Assembly: GCF_000746525.1 (NCBI RefSeq)
Contig: NZ_CP009048.1
Span: 1,729,501 to 1,793,500 of the forward strand
Direction: 5' to 3'
Source: Pseudomonas alkylphenolica
Lineage (GTDB): Bacteria; Pseudomonadota; Gammaproteobacteria; Pseudomonadales; Pseudomonadaceae
Length of the DNA: 64,000 nt
This document shows positions 17,184-26,636 of this stretch, one piece after another (positions within the stretch are counted from its first letter, which is position 1; each line of letters starts with the position of its first letter). The position numbers and the translations under genes are program-made. The notes under the pieces were generated by a model. That model had not been told where the DNA came from. It saw only the letters and a program-made list of their open reading frames with translations, and searched no databases.

Positions 17184-17723
17184 AGGGTGTTGCCCTCACT
17201 TGTTGACTGTAATGTCCCGTCGGCCTCTAGGAGGCCGGGCAGAATCGTTCTGCCGGTTTGCGCTCGCTGCCGGCGTCGCGAGCGAAAGTGTTGCCCCGTT
17301 GCGGTGACAACCTGAGATGAGTTCTAACCAATGCACGACACAGTGTGAATGATCGTTTTGTCATAAGGACGTAACCTTTCCTAGGGTCAAAGGATAAGTA
17401 AATAAATGCGTCAGGCCTGGATCCGACGCAAAGCCCGCTATGATCAGGGTTTGATAAGAATTGAAGTCGCTTGGCGAGCGCCGGGTGATAATTTGTAACA
17501 AGGCAGTCAATACGACGAAGGGTCATTTTTCCCCTGTCAGTCGTGAATTTTTCATTCTGCCCGGCGATCAAAGACTTTTCTGCCCCAGGCAAAAGGTCAG
17601 GTTGCCCGGGTGGCCCGGCACTCACCGCAGTGCCATTCGAACGCTCGCTGGAAAGGCGTTCGATTAAACATCGGAAGGCGATGCGCTTGCCCTCCACTTA
17701 TTGCTCAAAGCACTGGATACCTC
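17184..17723. other. 540-base gap between rmf and rlmKL
   Basis: No gene is supported here. A minus-strand open frame of 156 residues (17227-17697) has no recognisable domain or good start and is probably chance. An inverted repeat CGGCCTC-TAG-GAGGCCG lies at 17221-17237, about 40 bases upstream of rmf. Regulatory sequence for rmf and rlmKL presumably occupies the rest. Confidence 0.6.
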
Positions 17724-19925
17724 ATGTCGGACCGTTTCGAACTCTACCTAACCTGCCCCAAAGGTCTTGAAGGCCTGCTCGCCGAAGAGGCCCGCGGCCT
17801 GGGCCTTGAAGAGGTGCGTGAACACACCTCGGCCATCCGCGGCTCGGCCGACATGGAAACCGCCTACCGCTTGTGCCTCTGGTCACGCCTGGGCAACCGC
17901 GTGCTGCTGGTGCTCAAGCGCTTCAACATGAAGAACGCCGACGACCTGTACGATGGTGTGCACGAAGTCGAGTGGCAGGACCATCTGGAAGCCAGCGGTT
18001 CGCTGGCCGTGGAGTTCAGCGGCCATGGCTCGGGTATCGACAACACCCATTTCGGCGCCCTGAAGGTCAAGGATGCCATTGTCGACAAGCTGCGTACCCG
18101 CGATGGCGAGCGTCCTTCGGTTGACAAGCTCAACCCTGACTTGCGCGTGCATCTGCGTCTGGACCGTGGTGAAGCAATCTTGTCCCTGGACCTGTCGGGC
18201 CACAGCCTGCACCAGCGCGGTTACCGTCTGCAGCAGGGGGCTGCGCCGCTCAAGGAAAACCTTGCCGCCGCCGTACTGATCCGTGCCGGCTGGCCGCGTA
18301 TTGCCGCCGAAGGCGGTGCGCTGGCTGACCCGATGTGCGGTGTGGGTACTTTCCTGGTGGAAGCGGCGATGATCGCCGCCGACATCGCCCCCAACCTCAA
18401 GCGTGAACGCTGGGGCTTCAGCGCCTGGCTTGGCCATGTGCCGGCGTTGTGGCGCAAGCTGCACGACGAAGCGCAGGCGCGGGCGCAGGCCGGTCTTGCC
18501 CGTCCGCCGTTGTGGATTCGTGGCTACGAAGCCGATCCGCGGCTGATCCAGCCGGGCCGCAACAACGTCGAGCGTGCCGGTCTTAGCGACTGGGTGAAAA
18601 TCTACCAGGGCGAGGTAGGCAGTTTCGAGCCGCGTCCAGACCAGAACCAGAAGGGCCTGGTGATCTGTAACCCGCCCTATGGCGAGCGTCTGGGTGATGA
18701 AGCCAGCCTGCTGTACCTCTACCAGAACCTCGGCGAGCGTCTGCGTCAATCGTGCCTGAACTGGGAAGCAGCGGTGTTTACCGGCGCCCCCGACCTGGGC
18801 AAGCGCATGGGTATTCGCAGCCACAAACAGTATGCGTTCTGGAACGGCGCGCTGCCGTGCAAGCTGTTGCTGATCAAAGTGCAGCCCGACCAGTTCGTCA
18901 CTGGCGAACGTCGCCAGCCCGAGCGTGACGCTCAGGGTAACGAAGAACAGCGTTCGCCGGCAGCTGTTGCCAGCGAGCCGGCACGCTTGAGCGAAGGCGG
19001 GCAGATGTTCGCCAATCGTCTGCAGAAAAACCTCAAGCAACTGGGCAAGTGGGCCAAGCGCGAGCAGGTCAGTTGCTATCGTCTGTATGACGCTGACATG
19101 CCTGAGTACGCCCTGGCCATCGACCTGTATCAGGACTGGGTACACGTCCAGGAATACGCCGCACCGCGTTCGATCGACCCGGAGAAAGCCCAGGCCCGCC
19201 TGTTCGATGCCCTGGCCGCAATTCCCCAGGCACTGGGCATCGACCAGAGCCGGGTGGTGGTCAAGCGTCGCGAGCGTCAGAGCGGTACCCGCCAGTACGA
19301 GCGCCAGAGCACCCAGGGCCAGTTCCTTGAGGTCAGCGAAGGTGGCGTCAAATTGCTGGTCAACCTGACCGACTACCTGGATACCGGGCTGTTCCTCGAT
19401 CACCGGCCGATGCGCATGCGTATCCAGCGTGAGGCCGCCGGCAAGCGTTTCCTCAACCTGTTCTGCTACACCGCGACCGCCAGCGTGCATGCGGCCAAGG
19501 GCGGTGCACGCAGCACCACCAGCGTCGACCTGTCCCGGACGTACCTGGACTGGGCACGGCGCAACCTGTCGCTCAATGGCTTCTCCGACAAGAACCGTCT
19601 GGAGCAGGGTGATGTCATGGCCTGGCTGCAAGCGTGCCGTGATGAGTTCGACCTGATCTTCATCGATCCGCCGACCTTCTCCAACTCCAAGCGTATGGAA
19701 GGTGTATTCGATGTCCAGCGTGACCATGTCGAATTGCTCGACCTGGCAGTAGCGCGTCTGGCACCGGGCGGCGTGCTGTATTTCTCCAACAACTTCCGCA
19801 AATTCCAGCTCGACGAACGTCTGGCCGAACGTTATGCGGTAGAGGAAATCAGCGCGCAGACCCTGGATCCGGACTTCGCCCGTAACACCAAGATTCATCG
19901 GGCATGGCGCATTCAGGCACGCTGA
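17724..19925 (+). CDS. rlmL: Bifunctional 23S rRNA methyltransferase RlmKL (m2G2445 and m7G2069)
   Basis: 733 residues. The N-terminal THUMP domain and first methyltransferase (RlmL) contain DPMCGVGTFLVEAAMIAADIAPN and the NPPY motif in VICNPPYGERLG. The C-terminal second methyltransferase (RlmK) contains FLNLFCYTATASVHAAKGGA and DPPTFSNSKRM. It modifies two guanines in 23S rRNA. The start is ATG 17724 (MSDRFELYLTCPKGLEGLLAEE), the family N-terminus; the open frame from 17610 is not conserved. No terminator is obvious, but a perfect small repeat CATTAG-TGG-CTAATG lies at 19957-19971. Confidence 0.96.
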   Translation: MSDRFELYLTCPKGLEGLLAEEARGLGLEEVREHTSAIRGSADMETAYRLCLWSRLGNRVLLVLKRFNMKNADDLYDGVHEVEWQDHLEASGSLAVEFSGHGSGIDNTHFGALKVKDAIVDKLRTRDGERPSVDKLNPDLRVHLRLDRGEAILSLDLSGHSLHQRGYRLQQGAAPLKENLAAAVLIRAGWPRIAAEGGALADPMCGVGTFLVEAAMIAADIAPNLKRERWGFSAWLGHVPALWRKLHDEAQARAQAGLARPPLWIRGYEADPRLIQPGRNNVERAGLSDWVKIYQGEVGSFEPRPDQNQKGLVICNPPYGERLGDEASLLYLYQNLGERLRQSCLNWEAAVFTGAPDLGKRMGIRSHKQYAFWNGALPCKLLLIKVQPDQFVTGERRQPERDAQGNEEQRSPAAVASEPARLSEGGQMFANRLQKNLKQLGKWAKREQVSCYRLYDADMPEYALAIDLYQDWVHVQEYAAPRSIDPEKAQARLFDALAAIPQALGIDQSRVVVKRRERQSGTRQYERQSTQGQFLEVSEGGVKLLVNLTDYLDTGLFLDHRPMRMRIQREAAGKRFLNLFCYTATASVHAAKGGARSTTSVDLSRTYLDWARRNLSLNGFSDKNRLEQGDVMAWLQACRDEFDLIFIDPPTFSNSKRMEGVFDVQRDHVELLDLAVARLAPGGVLYFSNNFRKFQLDERLAERYAVEEISAQTLDPDFARNTKIHRAWRIQAR

Positions 19926-20019
19926 AGACGATCTTCTCCCAGGCCTCGGATTGCTTCATTAGTGGCTAATGGCTATAACTGAAGGAGGACCTGGGAAACG
20001 CTGCATGCTGGCGTTATGA

Positions 20020-21651
20020 GTGTTATCAACTATGTCGATGCATGGCGTTCGTCCAAAGATGCTCGGCTTCGTCAGCGAAGAAGTGTCCGCCTGGTTGGTT
20101 GCCCTTGTGGCACTGGTGGCTGGCGGACTGTTGACCGCGTTTCTGGCGTTGGCAACCTACGAGTTGTACCAGCAACAGTTGCGCCAACGCTTCGAGCTGC
20201 TGGCCAGTGAGCGTTACAGTCGTATCGAAGAACGCTTCGAGGATCAGGTGCAGCGCCTGGATGGGCTGCGCCGGTTCTTCGTCTTTGCCACTGAAATAAC
20301 GTTCGAAGAATTCAATGGTTACGCACGGCCCTTGCTGCACCGTACCCAGGCCTATTCCTGGGCACCGCGGGTGCCGGGGCCGGCCCGCCAGGCCTTTGAG
20401 CAACGCGCGAGTCAGGTGCTTGGCCGTCCCTACGAAATCCAGCAACTGACGGATGACGGCAGCTTGCGCGTATCACCCGTGCGTCCGATCTACTACCCGG
20501 TGCTGTTTACCCAGACCTTGGGCCTGCAGCGCCAGCCGCTGGGTCTCGACCTGCTTTCCCAGGCCCTGCGTCAGGACACCCTGCAACGCGCCGCGAAGCC
20601 TGGCAGCATGGCTGTCTCTGCGCCGCTCAACCTTACCGATGTAGAGCCTGCGTACGCCCGCGGTATTCTGATGGCGGCGCCAGTGTTCGCGCCACTTGAT
20701 CCTGACCCGCAGCCGCGGGGGTATGTCATGGCGGTGATCAGTATGCGGCAGCTGATGGCCGAGGGGCTGCCCAACGCGGCCCAGGACAACCTGGTGGTGC
20801 GTATTCGTGACCTGTCCGGGCCGGACAGCCAGCATGAGGTACTGTTCCAGTCGGATAACCGGGGTGCCTCCTCAACGCTGGCCGCCAGTCATCTGTTGCA
20901 CTTGGCCGACCATGACTACCAGCTCGATATCCGTCCAAGTCTGGCGTTCATGCAGGCCAACCGCTCTTCGGCAGTCCCCGCCGTGGTGTTTCTGGGTGGT
21001 TTGCTCAGTGTATTGCTCAGTGCCTTGCTGTTCAGTCTATTCAGCCAGCGTCAGCGCGCCCTGACCCTGGTCGAGCAGCGCACTGGCGAGCTGCGCATCA
21101 GTGAGCAGTCGCTGCGTGATACCCACAATCAGTTGCGCAGTGTGCTGGATGCGGCGACTCAGGTCGCGATCGTCGCTACCAACCTGCGTGGCGTGATCAG
21201 CACGTTCAATGCTGGCGCCGAACGCATGCTGGGCTACAGCAGTGCCGAAGCGGTCGGCAGCCTGACCCTTGAGGCACTGATTTCGCCCCAGGAGCTGCAC
21301 CAGCGGGCCCGGGACTTGAGCCAGCGCTATGGCCGTGAAATCACCCCGGCCCAGGCAATGTTCGCGCAAACCGTGCAGGAAGGGGGCAAAGAGGCGGGTG
21401 AGTGGACATTGCAGCGTAAAGACGGCAGCCATCTGCTGGCCAACATGCTGGTGACGGCAGTGCTCGATGAGCATGGCCTGTGGGTCGGTCACCTGGCGAT
21501 CTGCATCGATGTCACTGAGCGCAAGCGTGTGCATGAAGCCCTGGCGGCCCGCGACCGTTTGCTGGACAAGCTCAGTGCCGAAGTGCCTGGCGGTATTTAC
21601 CAGTTTCGCCTGCGTCTGGATGGCAGCTCATGCTTCAGCTATGCCAGTGAA
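20020..21651 (+). pseudogene. 5' part of a CHASE-PAS-GGDEF diguanylate cyclase, cut off by an IS21 element
   Basis: 544 codons remain before the insertion. A membrane helix (about residues 24-50) leads into a periplasmic CHASE sensor domain (about 50-300, with RRFFVFATEITFEEFNGYARPLL and a YSWAPRVPG segment). A second helix (about 308-332), a coiled linker and one PAS domain (about 360-490) follow. A further PAS begins (GGIYQFRLRLDGSSCFSYASE) and stops at the insertion. The frame then reads 43 foreign residues to a stop at 21783, so a truncated sensor without catalytic domain could still be made. The start is uncertain among GTG 20020 and ATG 20032, 20038 and 20059. GGAGG at 19983 is too far from all of them. 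Confidence 0.85.
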
Positions 21652-21744
21652 TGCGGATTCCACGCCATCCGGCCACCCAGTCCGCTCTCATCTGGCCAGG
21701 CATTCCAGGGCCATCTGGCCACCTGTTCCACGGCCATCCGGCCG
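21652..21744. repeat. Left end of the IS: four tandem 23-24 base subrepeats
   Basis: Units begin at 21652, 21676, 21699 and 21722 and share a core of the form ATTCCACGGCCATCTGGCCA, with substitutions. These are the multiple transposase-binding sites characteristic of IS21 ends. Confidence 0.85.
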
Positions 21745-21779
21745 GGCAGTCGGAGCGCAGCGACGCAGGGGTGGCATTG

Positions 21780-22535
21780 TTAGTCCGGGTTGGCTGGCGT
21801 CGTCAATTTCTGCGTCCGTTTGCGCATTGATTCACCCTTCAGATTGATCCGGTAAGCGTTGTGCACCAGGCGGTCGAGGATAGCGTCGGCCAGGGTCGGA
21901 TCGCCGATCAGTTCGTGCCAGTTGTCCACCGGCATCTGGCTGGTAACGATGGTCGAGCGCTGGCCGTAGCGGTCGTCCAGTAGCTCCAGCATGTCGCGCC
22001 GCTGTTCGGCGGTGAACGGGGCCAAGCCCCAGTCATCGAGGATCAGCAGGTCGGTCTTGGCGTAGCTGCTCATCAGCTTGGCGAAGCGCCCGTCGCCATG
22101 GGCCAGACCCAGTTCTTCCAGCAAACGCGGCAAGCGCAGGTAACGCACGCTGTAGCCTTCTCGGCAGGCCTGGTGGGCCAGGGCGCAGGCCAGCCAGGTT
22201 TTACCGACACCGGTGGGGCCGCCGATGATCAGGTTGAGGCCGTCGCGTAGCCACTGGCCGCCGCTCAGTTGCAGGATCAGCGCCTTATCCAGCCCGCGCG
22301 GGCTGCGGTAGTCGATGTCTTCGAGGCAGGCGTTGTGCTTGAGCCGGGCCTGGCGCAGGCGGCTGCTCAGGCGCTTGTCGTCGCGTTCAGTCAGCTCGCG
22401 GTCGACCAGCAGGCCGAGGCGTTCCTCGAAGCTCAGGCTGTCGATGTCCGGGGTTTTCAGTTGTTCGTTCAGCGCCTTGAGCATGCCGTGCAGGCGCAGG
22501 GTTTGCAGCTTGTCCAGGGTCGGATGGGGCAGCAT
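21780..22535 (-). CDS. istB: IS21 helper ATPase IstB
   Basis: 251 residues, AAA+ ATPase related to DnaC. Walker A is GGPTGVGKTW and Walker B is LLILDDWG, followed by sensor region TIVTSQMPVDNWHELI. It assists IstA in target selection and strand transfer. The ATG at 22533-22535 has AAGGAA upstream; the longer open frame to 23501 is a shadow of istA. It begins 17 bases after the istA stop. Appears intact. Confidence 0.94.
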   Translation of the reverse strand: MLPHPTLDKLQTLRLHGMLKALNEQLKTPDIDSLSFEERLGLLVDRELTERDDKRLSSRLRQARLKHNACLEDIDYRSPRGLDKALILQLSGGQWLRDGLNLIIGGPTGVGKTWLACALAHQACREGYSVRYLRLPRLLEELGLAHGDGRFAKLMSSYAKTDLLILDDWGLAPFTAEQRRDMLELLDDRYGQRSTIVTSQMPVDNWHELIGDPTLADAILDRLVHNAYRINLKGESMRKRTQKLTTPANPD

Positions 22536-22552
22536 GGTGGGATTCCTTGTGT

Positions 22553-24082
22553 TCAGTGGTAGTAGCCGGGGCCGCGCAGGTTGGCGTGGTCGTCCGGCAG
22601 CAGGGGCAGGTGCTGCTGGGCCAGCGGCAGGTTCTCCAGCCCCTGGCGCAGGATCGATTCGAGGCTCTTGTAGCTGCACGTGCCGAGGCTGATGGCGCGA
22701 CGGCAGGCCAACTCCAGGCGCACTTCGCCGTGGGTTTTGCCCAGGCGCAGGATGCCCAGGCAGGCCCGGTAGCCCTGCTGCGGATGGATGCGCCGTTCGA
22801 GGATGTGCCGGATCACGCCGGCGGTGTTCGGCCCGGTCTGCTCGGCCCAGCGGATCAGCCGTTGTGGCGTCCACTCGGCATGCTCGCGATGGCTCTTGGG
22901 CATGTGCTCGGCCTGCGTGCTGTGCCGGCCCTTGTGCATTGAGCGCAGGTGGCTGGCCACTCGCTGGTTGGCGTGGAAACACTCGACGGTGCGCGCCGTC
23001 AGGCGCACCTCCAGCTGCTTCTTCACCAGTTGATACGGCACCGAGTAGTAATGCCCATCGACCTCGACGTGGTAGTCGATGTGCACCCGCGCTTTCTTCC
23101 ACTCGGCGTAGACGTAGGGTTGCTCCGGCAGGGGGCGCAGCGCCGGACGATCCAGGCTGTCGAAGGCCGTCTGGCGCGAGCCCGGCAGCTTCTTGAACGG
23201 GCGTTGGTTGAGCCGCTCCAGCAACACGGAGATGGCGCTGTTGAGTTCGTCCAAGGAGAAGAACTGACGGTTGCGCAGGGCCGCGAGGATCCAACGCTCG
23301 ACCACCTGCACGCCGACTTCGGCCTTGGCCTTGTCGCGCGGTTTGCGTGCCCGCGCCGGCACCACCGCCACTCCGTAGTGCTCGGCAAGGTCGCGGTAGC
23401 TGGGGTTGATGTCCGGCTCGTAACGATGGGCCTTGCTCACCGCGCTGCGCAGGTTGTCCGGCACCACGATCTCCGGCACGCCGCCGAGGAAGGCGAAGCA
23501 ACGGGTATGCGAGCCTAGCCAGTCCGGCAGCTGCTGCGACCAGGTGGCTTCGGCGAAGGTGTAGCTGGACGCGCCGAGCACCGCGACGAACACCTGCGCC
23601 TGGCGGATCTCGCCGCTGTGGCGGTCGATAACCGGCACCGTCTGGCCGGCATAGTCGACGAACAGCTTCTCGCCGACGCGGTGCTCCTGACGCATCACCA
23701 CGTCCAGCTTGCCCTGCCAGGCCCGGTAGTGCTCACAGAACCAGCTGTACTGAAAGCCCTGCGGCTGGCTCAGGCGGTACTCCTGCCAGAGCAGCGCCAG
23801 GGTCACCCCGGGGCGGCGCAGTTCGGCATGCACCCATGCCCAATCGGGTAAAGGCCGCTTCTCGCTGGCAACCGCCGGGGCCGGCGGGAACAGTTGCTGC
23901 TCCAACTCGGCATCGGACAACGAACAGGGCCAACTGAGACCACTGGCGGCAAAACGATTGAGGTAGTCGCCGACGGTGACACGACCGACCTGCACGCTGA
24001 CCGCAATCTGGCGAGCTGATAGTCCGACCTCGAACTTGAGACGTAGTACTTCGCGAATCTTACGCATGGATAAACGCTCCAC
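22553..24082 (-). CDS. istA: IS21 transposase IstA
   Basis: 509 residues. An N-terminal helix-turn-helix (LRLKFEVGLSARQIAVSVQVGRVTVGDYLNRF) precedes the DDE core, with acidic residues in FVDYAGQTVPVID, EIVVPDNLRSAV and KAKAEVGVQVVERW. A C-terminal beta domain (WKKARVHIDYHVEVDGHYYSVPYQLV) is typical of IstA. GTG 24082 has AGAGG upstream and is preferred; ATG 24067 is the alternative. It appears intact, so the element may still be active. Confidence 0.94.
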   Translation of the reverse strand: MERLSMRKIREVLRLKFEVGLSARQIAVSVQVGRVTVGDYLNRFAASGLSWPCSLSDAELEQQLFPPAPAVASEKRPLPDWAWVHAELRRPGVTLALLWQEYRLSQPQGFQYSWFCEHYRAWQGKLDVVMRQEHRVGEKLFVDYAGQTVPVIDRHSGEIRQAQVFVAVLGASSYTFAEATWSQQLPDWLGSHTRCFAFLGGVPEIVVPDNLRSAVSKAHRYEPDINPSYRDLAEHYGVAVVPARARKPRDKAKAEVGVQVVERWILAALRNRQFFSLDELNSAISVLLERLNQRPFKKLPGSRQTAFDSLDRPALRPLPEQPYVYAEWKKARVHIDYHVEVDGHYYSVPYQLVKKQLEVRLTARTVECFHANQRVASHLRSMHKGRHSTQAEHMPKSHREHAEWTPQRLIRWAEQTGPNTAGVIRHILERRIHPQQGYRACLGILRLGKTHGEVRLELACRRAISLGTCSYKSLESILRQGLENLPLAQQHLPLLPDDHANLRGPGYYH

Positions 24083-24154
24083 GACGACCTCTCTGCTTCG
24101 AAAAAGAGGTCGATGGTAGTGAAGAAATCCTGCGTAGCTGCCTGCCCGGTTGAG

Positions 24155-24271
24155 TGGCCGGATGGCCGTGGAATCAGTGGCCGGATGCGCGTGGAATGGG
24201 TGGCCGGATCAGCGTGGAATCGGTGGTCAGATGCTCATGGAATGGGTGGCCAGATGACCGTGGAATCCGCA
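24155..24271. repeat. Right end of the IS: five tandem 23-base subrepeats
   Basis: Units start at 24155, 24178, 24201, 24224 and 24247 at an exact 23-base spacing, each of the form TGGCCGGATGNNCGTGGAAT. The outermost ends in CCGCA. The periodicity places transposase sites about two helix turns apart. Confidence 0.9.
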
Positions 24272-24577
24272 CGCAGCCTGTGCCAGCGCATCAGTCAGCG
24301 TCTGCGCCGCACCGATGTGTTTTGTCGTCTGGGCGGAGAGGAGTTCATGGTCTTGTGCCCGGGCAGTAACGCCGAGCAGGCGCACTCGCTGGCCCTGGAA
24401 TTGTGGCAGGGGGTGCGCAGTGTCGTCGTCGAGGGGGTTGGGCAGGTCACTGCCAGTTTTGGCGTGGCCGGCTGGCGCCCGGGGGAGGGCGCCGATGCCT
24501 TGTTGCTACGCGCCGACTCCGGCGTCTATGCGGCCAAACAAGCTGGCCGCGACCGGGTCGAGGCAGAACTTTCCTGA
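24272..24577 (+). pseudogene. 3' remnant of the interrupted diguanylate cyclase (C-terminal GGDEF half)
   Basis: The first codon after the IS reads RSLCQRISQRLRRTDVFCRLGGEEF, which is the catalytic GGDEF loop in the form GGEEF, followed by SFGVA and ADSGVYAAKQAGRDRV to the natural stop. It lacks the first 60 or so residues of the GGDEF domain and any start of its own. It is in the same orientation as the 5' part. The stop lies four bases from the end of the convergent dacB. Confidence 0.88.
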
Positions 24578-24581
24578 ATGC

Positions 24582-26045
24582 TCAGGGTTGTACCGAGGCC
24601 GTGCTGTTGACCAGTTTCGGCTGGCGATAGAGGTCCAGCAGCACCTGGTCGAGCACCGCTGAAGCACCCCAGGGTTTTGGATCGTTGAGGATCGCCGCCA
24701 CCGCCCAGGTGTTGCCGTTGCTGTCGCGGCTGTAGCCGGCAATCGCGCGTACGGTATTCAGGGTACCGGTCTTGATATGGGCCTCGCCGGTCATCGCGGT
24801 GCGCTTGAGGCGCTTGCGCATGGTGCCATCCATGCCTACCAGCGGCATCGAGCTGATGAATTCGGCAGCGTAGGGGCTTTTCCAGGCAGCCTGCAGCAGG
24901 GCTGCCATTTCCCGGGTGCTGACCCGTTCGGCGCGAGACAAGCCGGAGCCGTTCTCCATGATCAGGTGCGGTGCAGTGATGCCCTTTTTCGCCAGCCACT
25001 GGCGTACCACACGCTGTGCTGCACGGGCGTCGTCGCCATCGGCATCGGTGCGGAACTGCGCGCCCAGGCTCAGGAACAGCTGCTGGGCCATGGTGTTGTT
25101 ACTGTATTTGTTGATGTCGCGAATGATCTCGACCAGGTCAGGCGAGAAGGCGCGTGCCAGCAGGCGGGCACTTTTCGGCACGTTGTCGATCCGGTCGCGA
25201 CCCTGGATGGTGCCACCCAGTTCATTCCAGATGGCCCGTACCGCACCGGCGGCATAGGTCGGGTGGTCGAGCAGCGACAGGTAGGTCTGCGAGTTGCAGC
25301 CGTCAGCCAACTGACCGCTGACCACGACGGTAACGCCGTCTGCCTGGGTGACCGGGTTGTAGCGCACATCGCCGCTGCATTGCTTGCTGTTGACTGCCTT
25401 GACCTGGTTGTCGATACGGATGCTGGCAATCGGTGGTTCGACCGATACCAGCACCTTGCCACCGTCGTTGCGGGCGACGAAGCGCAGGGCCTTGAGGTTG
25501 ATCAGCAGGGAGTCGGGCTTGACCAGGAACGGCTTGTTTTCGTCGCCGCCGTCATCATTGAACTGGGGCAGCACGGGTTGCACGAAGTGGCTGCGATCAA
25601 GCACCAGGTCGCCGCTGATGGTTTGCACCCCGTTGGCGCGCAGGTCGCGCATCAACAGCCAGAGCTTTTCCATGTTCAGCTTCGGGTCACCGCCGCCTTT
25701 GAGGTAGAGGTTGCCCTGCAGGGTGCCGTTACGCAGCGGGCCGTCGCTGTAGAACTCGGTCTTCCACTGGTGAGTCGGGCCGAGCAGCTCCAGGGCCGCA
25801 TAGGTGGTGACCAGCTTCATGGTCGAGGCCGGGTTGACCGAGATGTCGGCATTGAACACGGTTGGCGTGCCAGGGCCGTTGAGCGGCAGCATCACCAGCG
25901 ACAGGGCCGAGTCCTGCAATTTATTGGTTTTCAGCGCTTGCTGTACTTTGGCGGGCAGCGTGGTGTTGACGGCCGCGGCCTGGGAAGGCAAGGCAACGGG
26001 CAGGAGCAGGCCGGCAAGCAGAAGAGGGCGTAGAGATCTGATCAT
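24582..26045 (-). CDS. dacB: D-alanyl-D-alanine carboxypeptidase/endopeptidase (PBP4, DacB)
   Basis: 487 residues. A signal peptide (MIRSLRPLLLAGLLLPVALPSQA) sends it to the periplasm, where it trims peptidoglycan cross-links and pentapeptides. The penicillin-binding triad is present: STMK at 74-77, SNN (YSNNTMAQQ) and KTG (HIKTGTLN), with the large insert between the first two motifs that marks PBP4. The start is ATG 26043-26045; the frame extends to 26129 without a signal-peptide-like sequence. Loss of PBP4 in Pseudomonas induces AmpC, so integrity matters for beta-lactam response; it looks intact here. Confidence 0.94.
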   Translation of the reverse strand: MIRSLRPLLLAGLLLPVALPSQAAAVNTTLPAKVQQALKTNKLQDSALSLVMLPLNGPGTPTVFNADISVNPASTMKLVTTYAALELLGPTHQWKTEFYSDGPLRNGTLQGNLYLKGGGDPKLNMEKLWLLMRDLRANGVQTISGDLVLDRSHFVQPVLPQFNDDGGDENKPFLVKPDSLLINLKALRFVARNDGGKVLVSVEPPIASIRIDNQVKAVNSKQCSGDVRYNPVTQADGVTVVVSGQLADGCNSQTYLSLLDHPTYAAGAVRAIWNELGGTIQGRDRIDNVPKSARLLARAFSPDLVEIIRDINKYSNNTMAQQLFLSLGAQFRTDADGDDARAAQRVVRQWLAKKGITAPHLIMENGSGLSRAERVSTREMAALLQAAWKSPYAAEFISSMPLVGMDGTMRKRLKRTAMTGEAHIKTGTLNTVRAIAGYSRDSNGNTWAVAAILNDPKPWGASAVLDQVLLDLYRQPKLVNSTASVQP

Positions 26046-26249
26046 GTGCAATAAAACCCTGCAAGCGAGGGGTGAAAAAAACGGAGCAAGGAAAGGTGAA
26101 GGCCCCGGAGTGAAAAATATAGCGCGCATTATGCCCCAAGGCGCAGGGAGATGGGGCAGTGCGACAGGGTGGCTTGTCGGCTTTTATTCCGGCAGCCTCG
26201 CGGCGAAACTGGTAAAGTGCGCCGCGTTATTACTCAAGAGGATTGTTTC

Positions 26250-26594
26250 ATGGCCACTAACCGTTCCCGCCGTCTGCGCAAAAAACTCTGCGTGGATGAA
26301 TTCCAGGAGCTGGGTTTTGAACTGAACCTGGAGTTCAAGGAAGACCTGACCGACGAAGCCGTTGATGCCTTCCTCGATGCGTTCCTCGATGACGCCATGG
26401 AAGCCAACGGTCTGGACTATGTTGGCGGCGACGACTTCGGTCTGGTTTGCAAAGCAGATCGTGGTTCGGTCACTGAAGAACAACGCGCTGCCGTTGAAAG
26501 CTGGCTCAAAGGCCGCAACGAGCTGACCAAGATCGAAGTCAGCCCGCTGCTGGACGCCTGGTATCCGGAAAAACCGATCAATCCGGTTGCCTGA
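26250..26594 (+). CDS. yggL: YggL family protein (50S ribosome-associated, DUF469)
   Basis: 114 residues, beginning MATNRSRRLRKKLCVDEFQELGFELNLEF, typical of YggL. The protein is acidic after a basic N-terminus and ends in SPLLDAWYPEKPINPVA. Homologues associate with the large ribosomal subunit, and an assembly role has been proposed. AGAGGA precedes the ATG, which is used in preference to in-frame starts back to 26151. A strong terminator follows. Confidence 0.88.
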   Translation: MATNRSRRLRKKLCVDEFQELGFELNLEFKEDLTDEAVDAFLDAFLDDAMEANGLDYVGGDDFGLVCKADRGSVTEEQRAAVESWLKGRNELTKIEVSPLLDAWYPEKPINPVA

Positions 26595-26603
26595 TGCCTG
26601 AAG

Positions 26604-26636
26604 AAACGGCGGCCCCAGTGGCCGCCGTTTTGTTTT
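26604..26636 (+). terminator. Terminator of yggL
   Basis: AAACGGCGGCC pairs with GGCCGCCGTTT around a five-base loop, followed by TGTTTT. It ends at the stop codon of the convergent sensor kinase gene and may serve that gene weakly. Confidence 0.9.

Larger units (their letters stand above)
21652..24271 (-). mobile_element. IS21-family insertion sequence (istA-istB), 2620 bp
   Basis: Both ends read TGCGGATTCCACG inward, in inverted orientation, with TG at one terminus and CA at the other. Each carries tandem 23-base subrepeats, and the interior holds two genes, a DDE transposase and an AAA+ helper, in the order typical of IS21. The flanks (CCAGTGAA on the left, CGCAGCCT on the right) show no target-site duplication, although IS21 elements normally make 4-8 base duplications. 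Together with missing host sequence, this points to a rearrangement after or during insertion. The specific IS name cannot be given without a search. Confidence 0.93.

Noticed and set aside
17227..17697. 156-residue minus-strand frame between rmf and rlmKL
   Set aside because: No domain, no good ribosome site, mixed composition; more likely part of a noncoding regulatory region.
17883..19898. 671-residue minus-strand frame inside rlmKL
   Set aside because: Complementary-frame shadow of rlmKL.
24155..24271. CRISPR-like array (five 23-base repeats)
   Set aside because: The units are contiguous with no spacers and form one end of an IS21 element.
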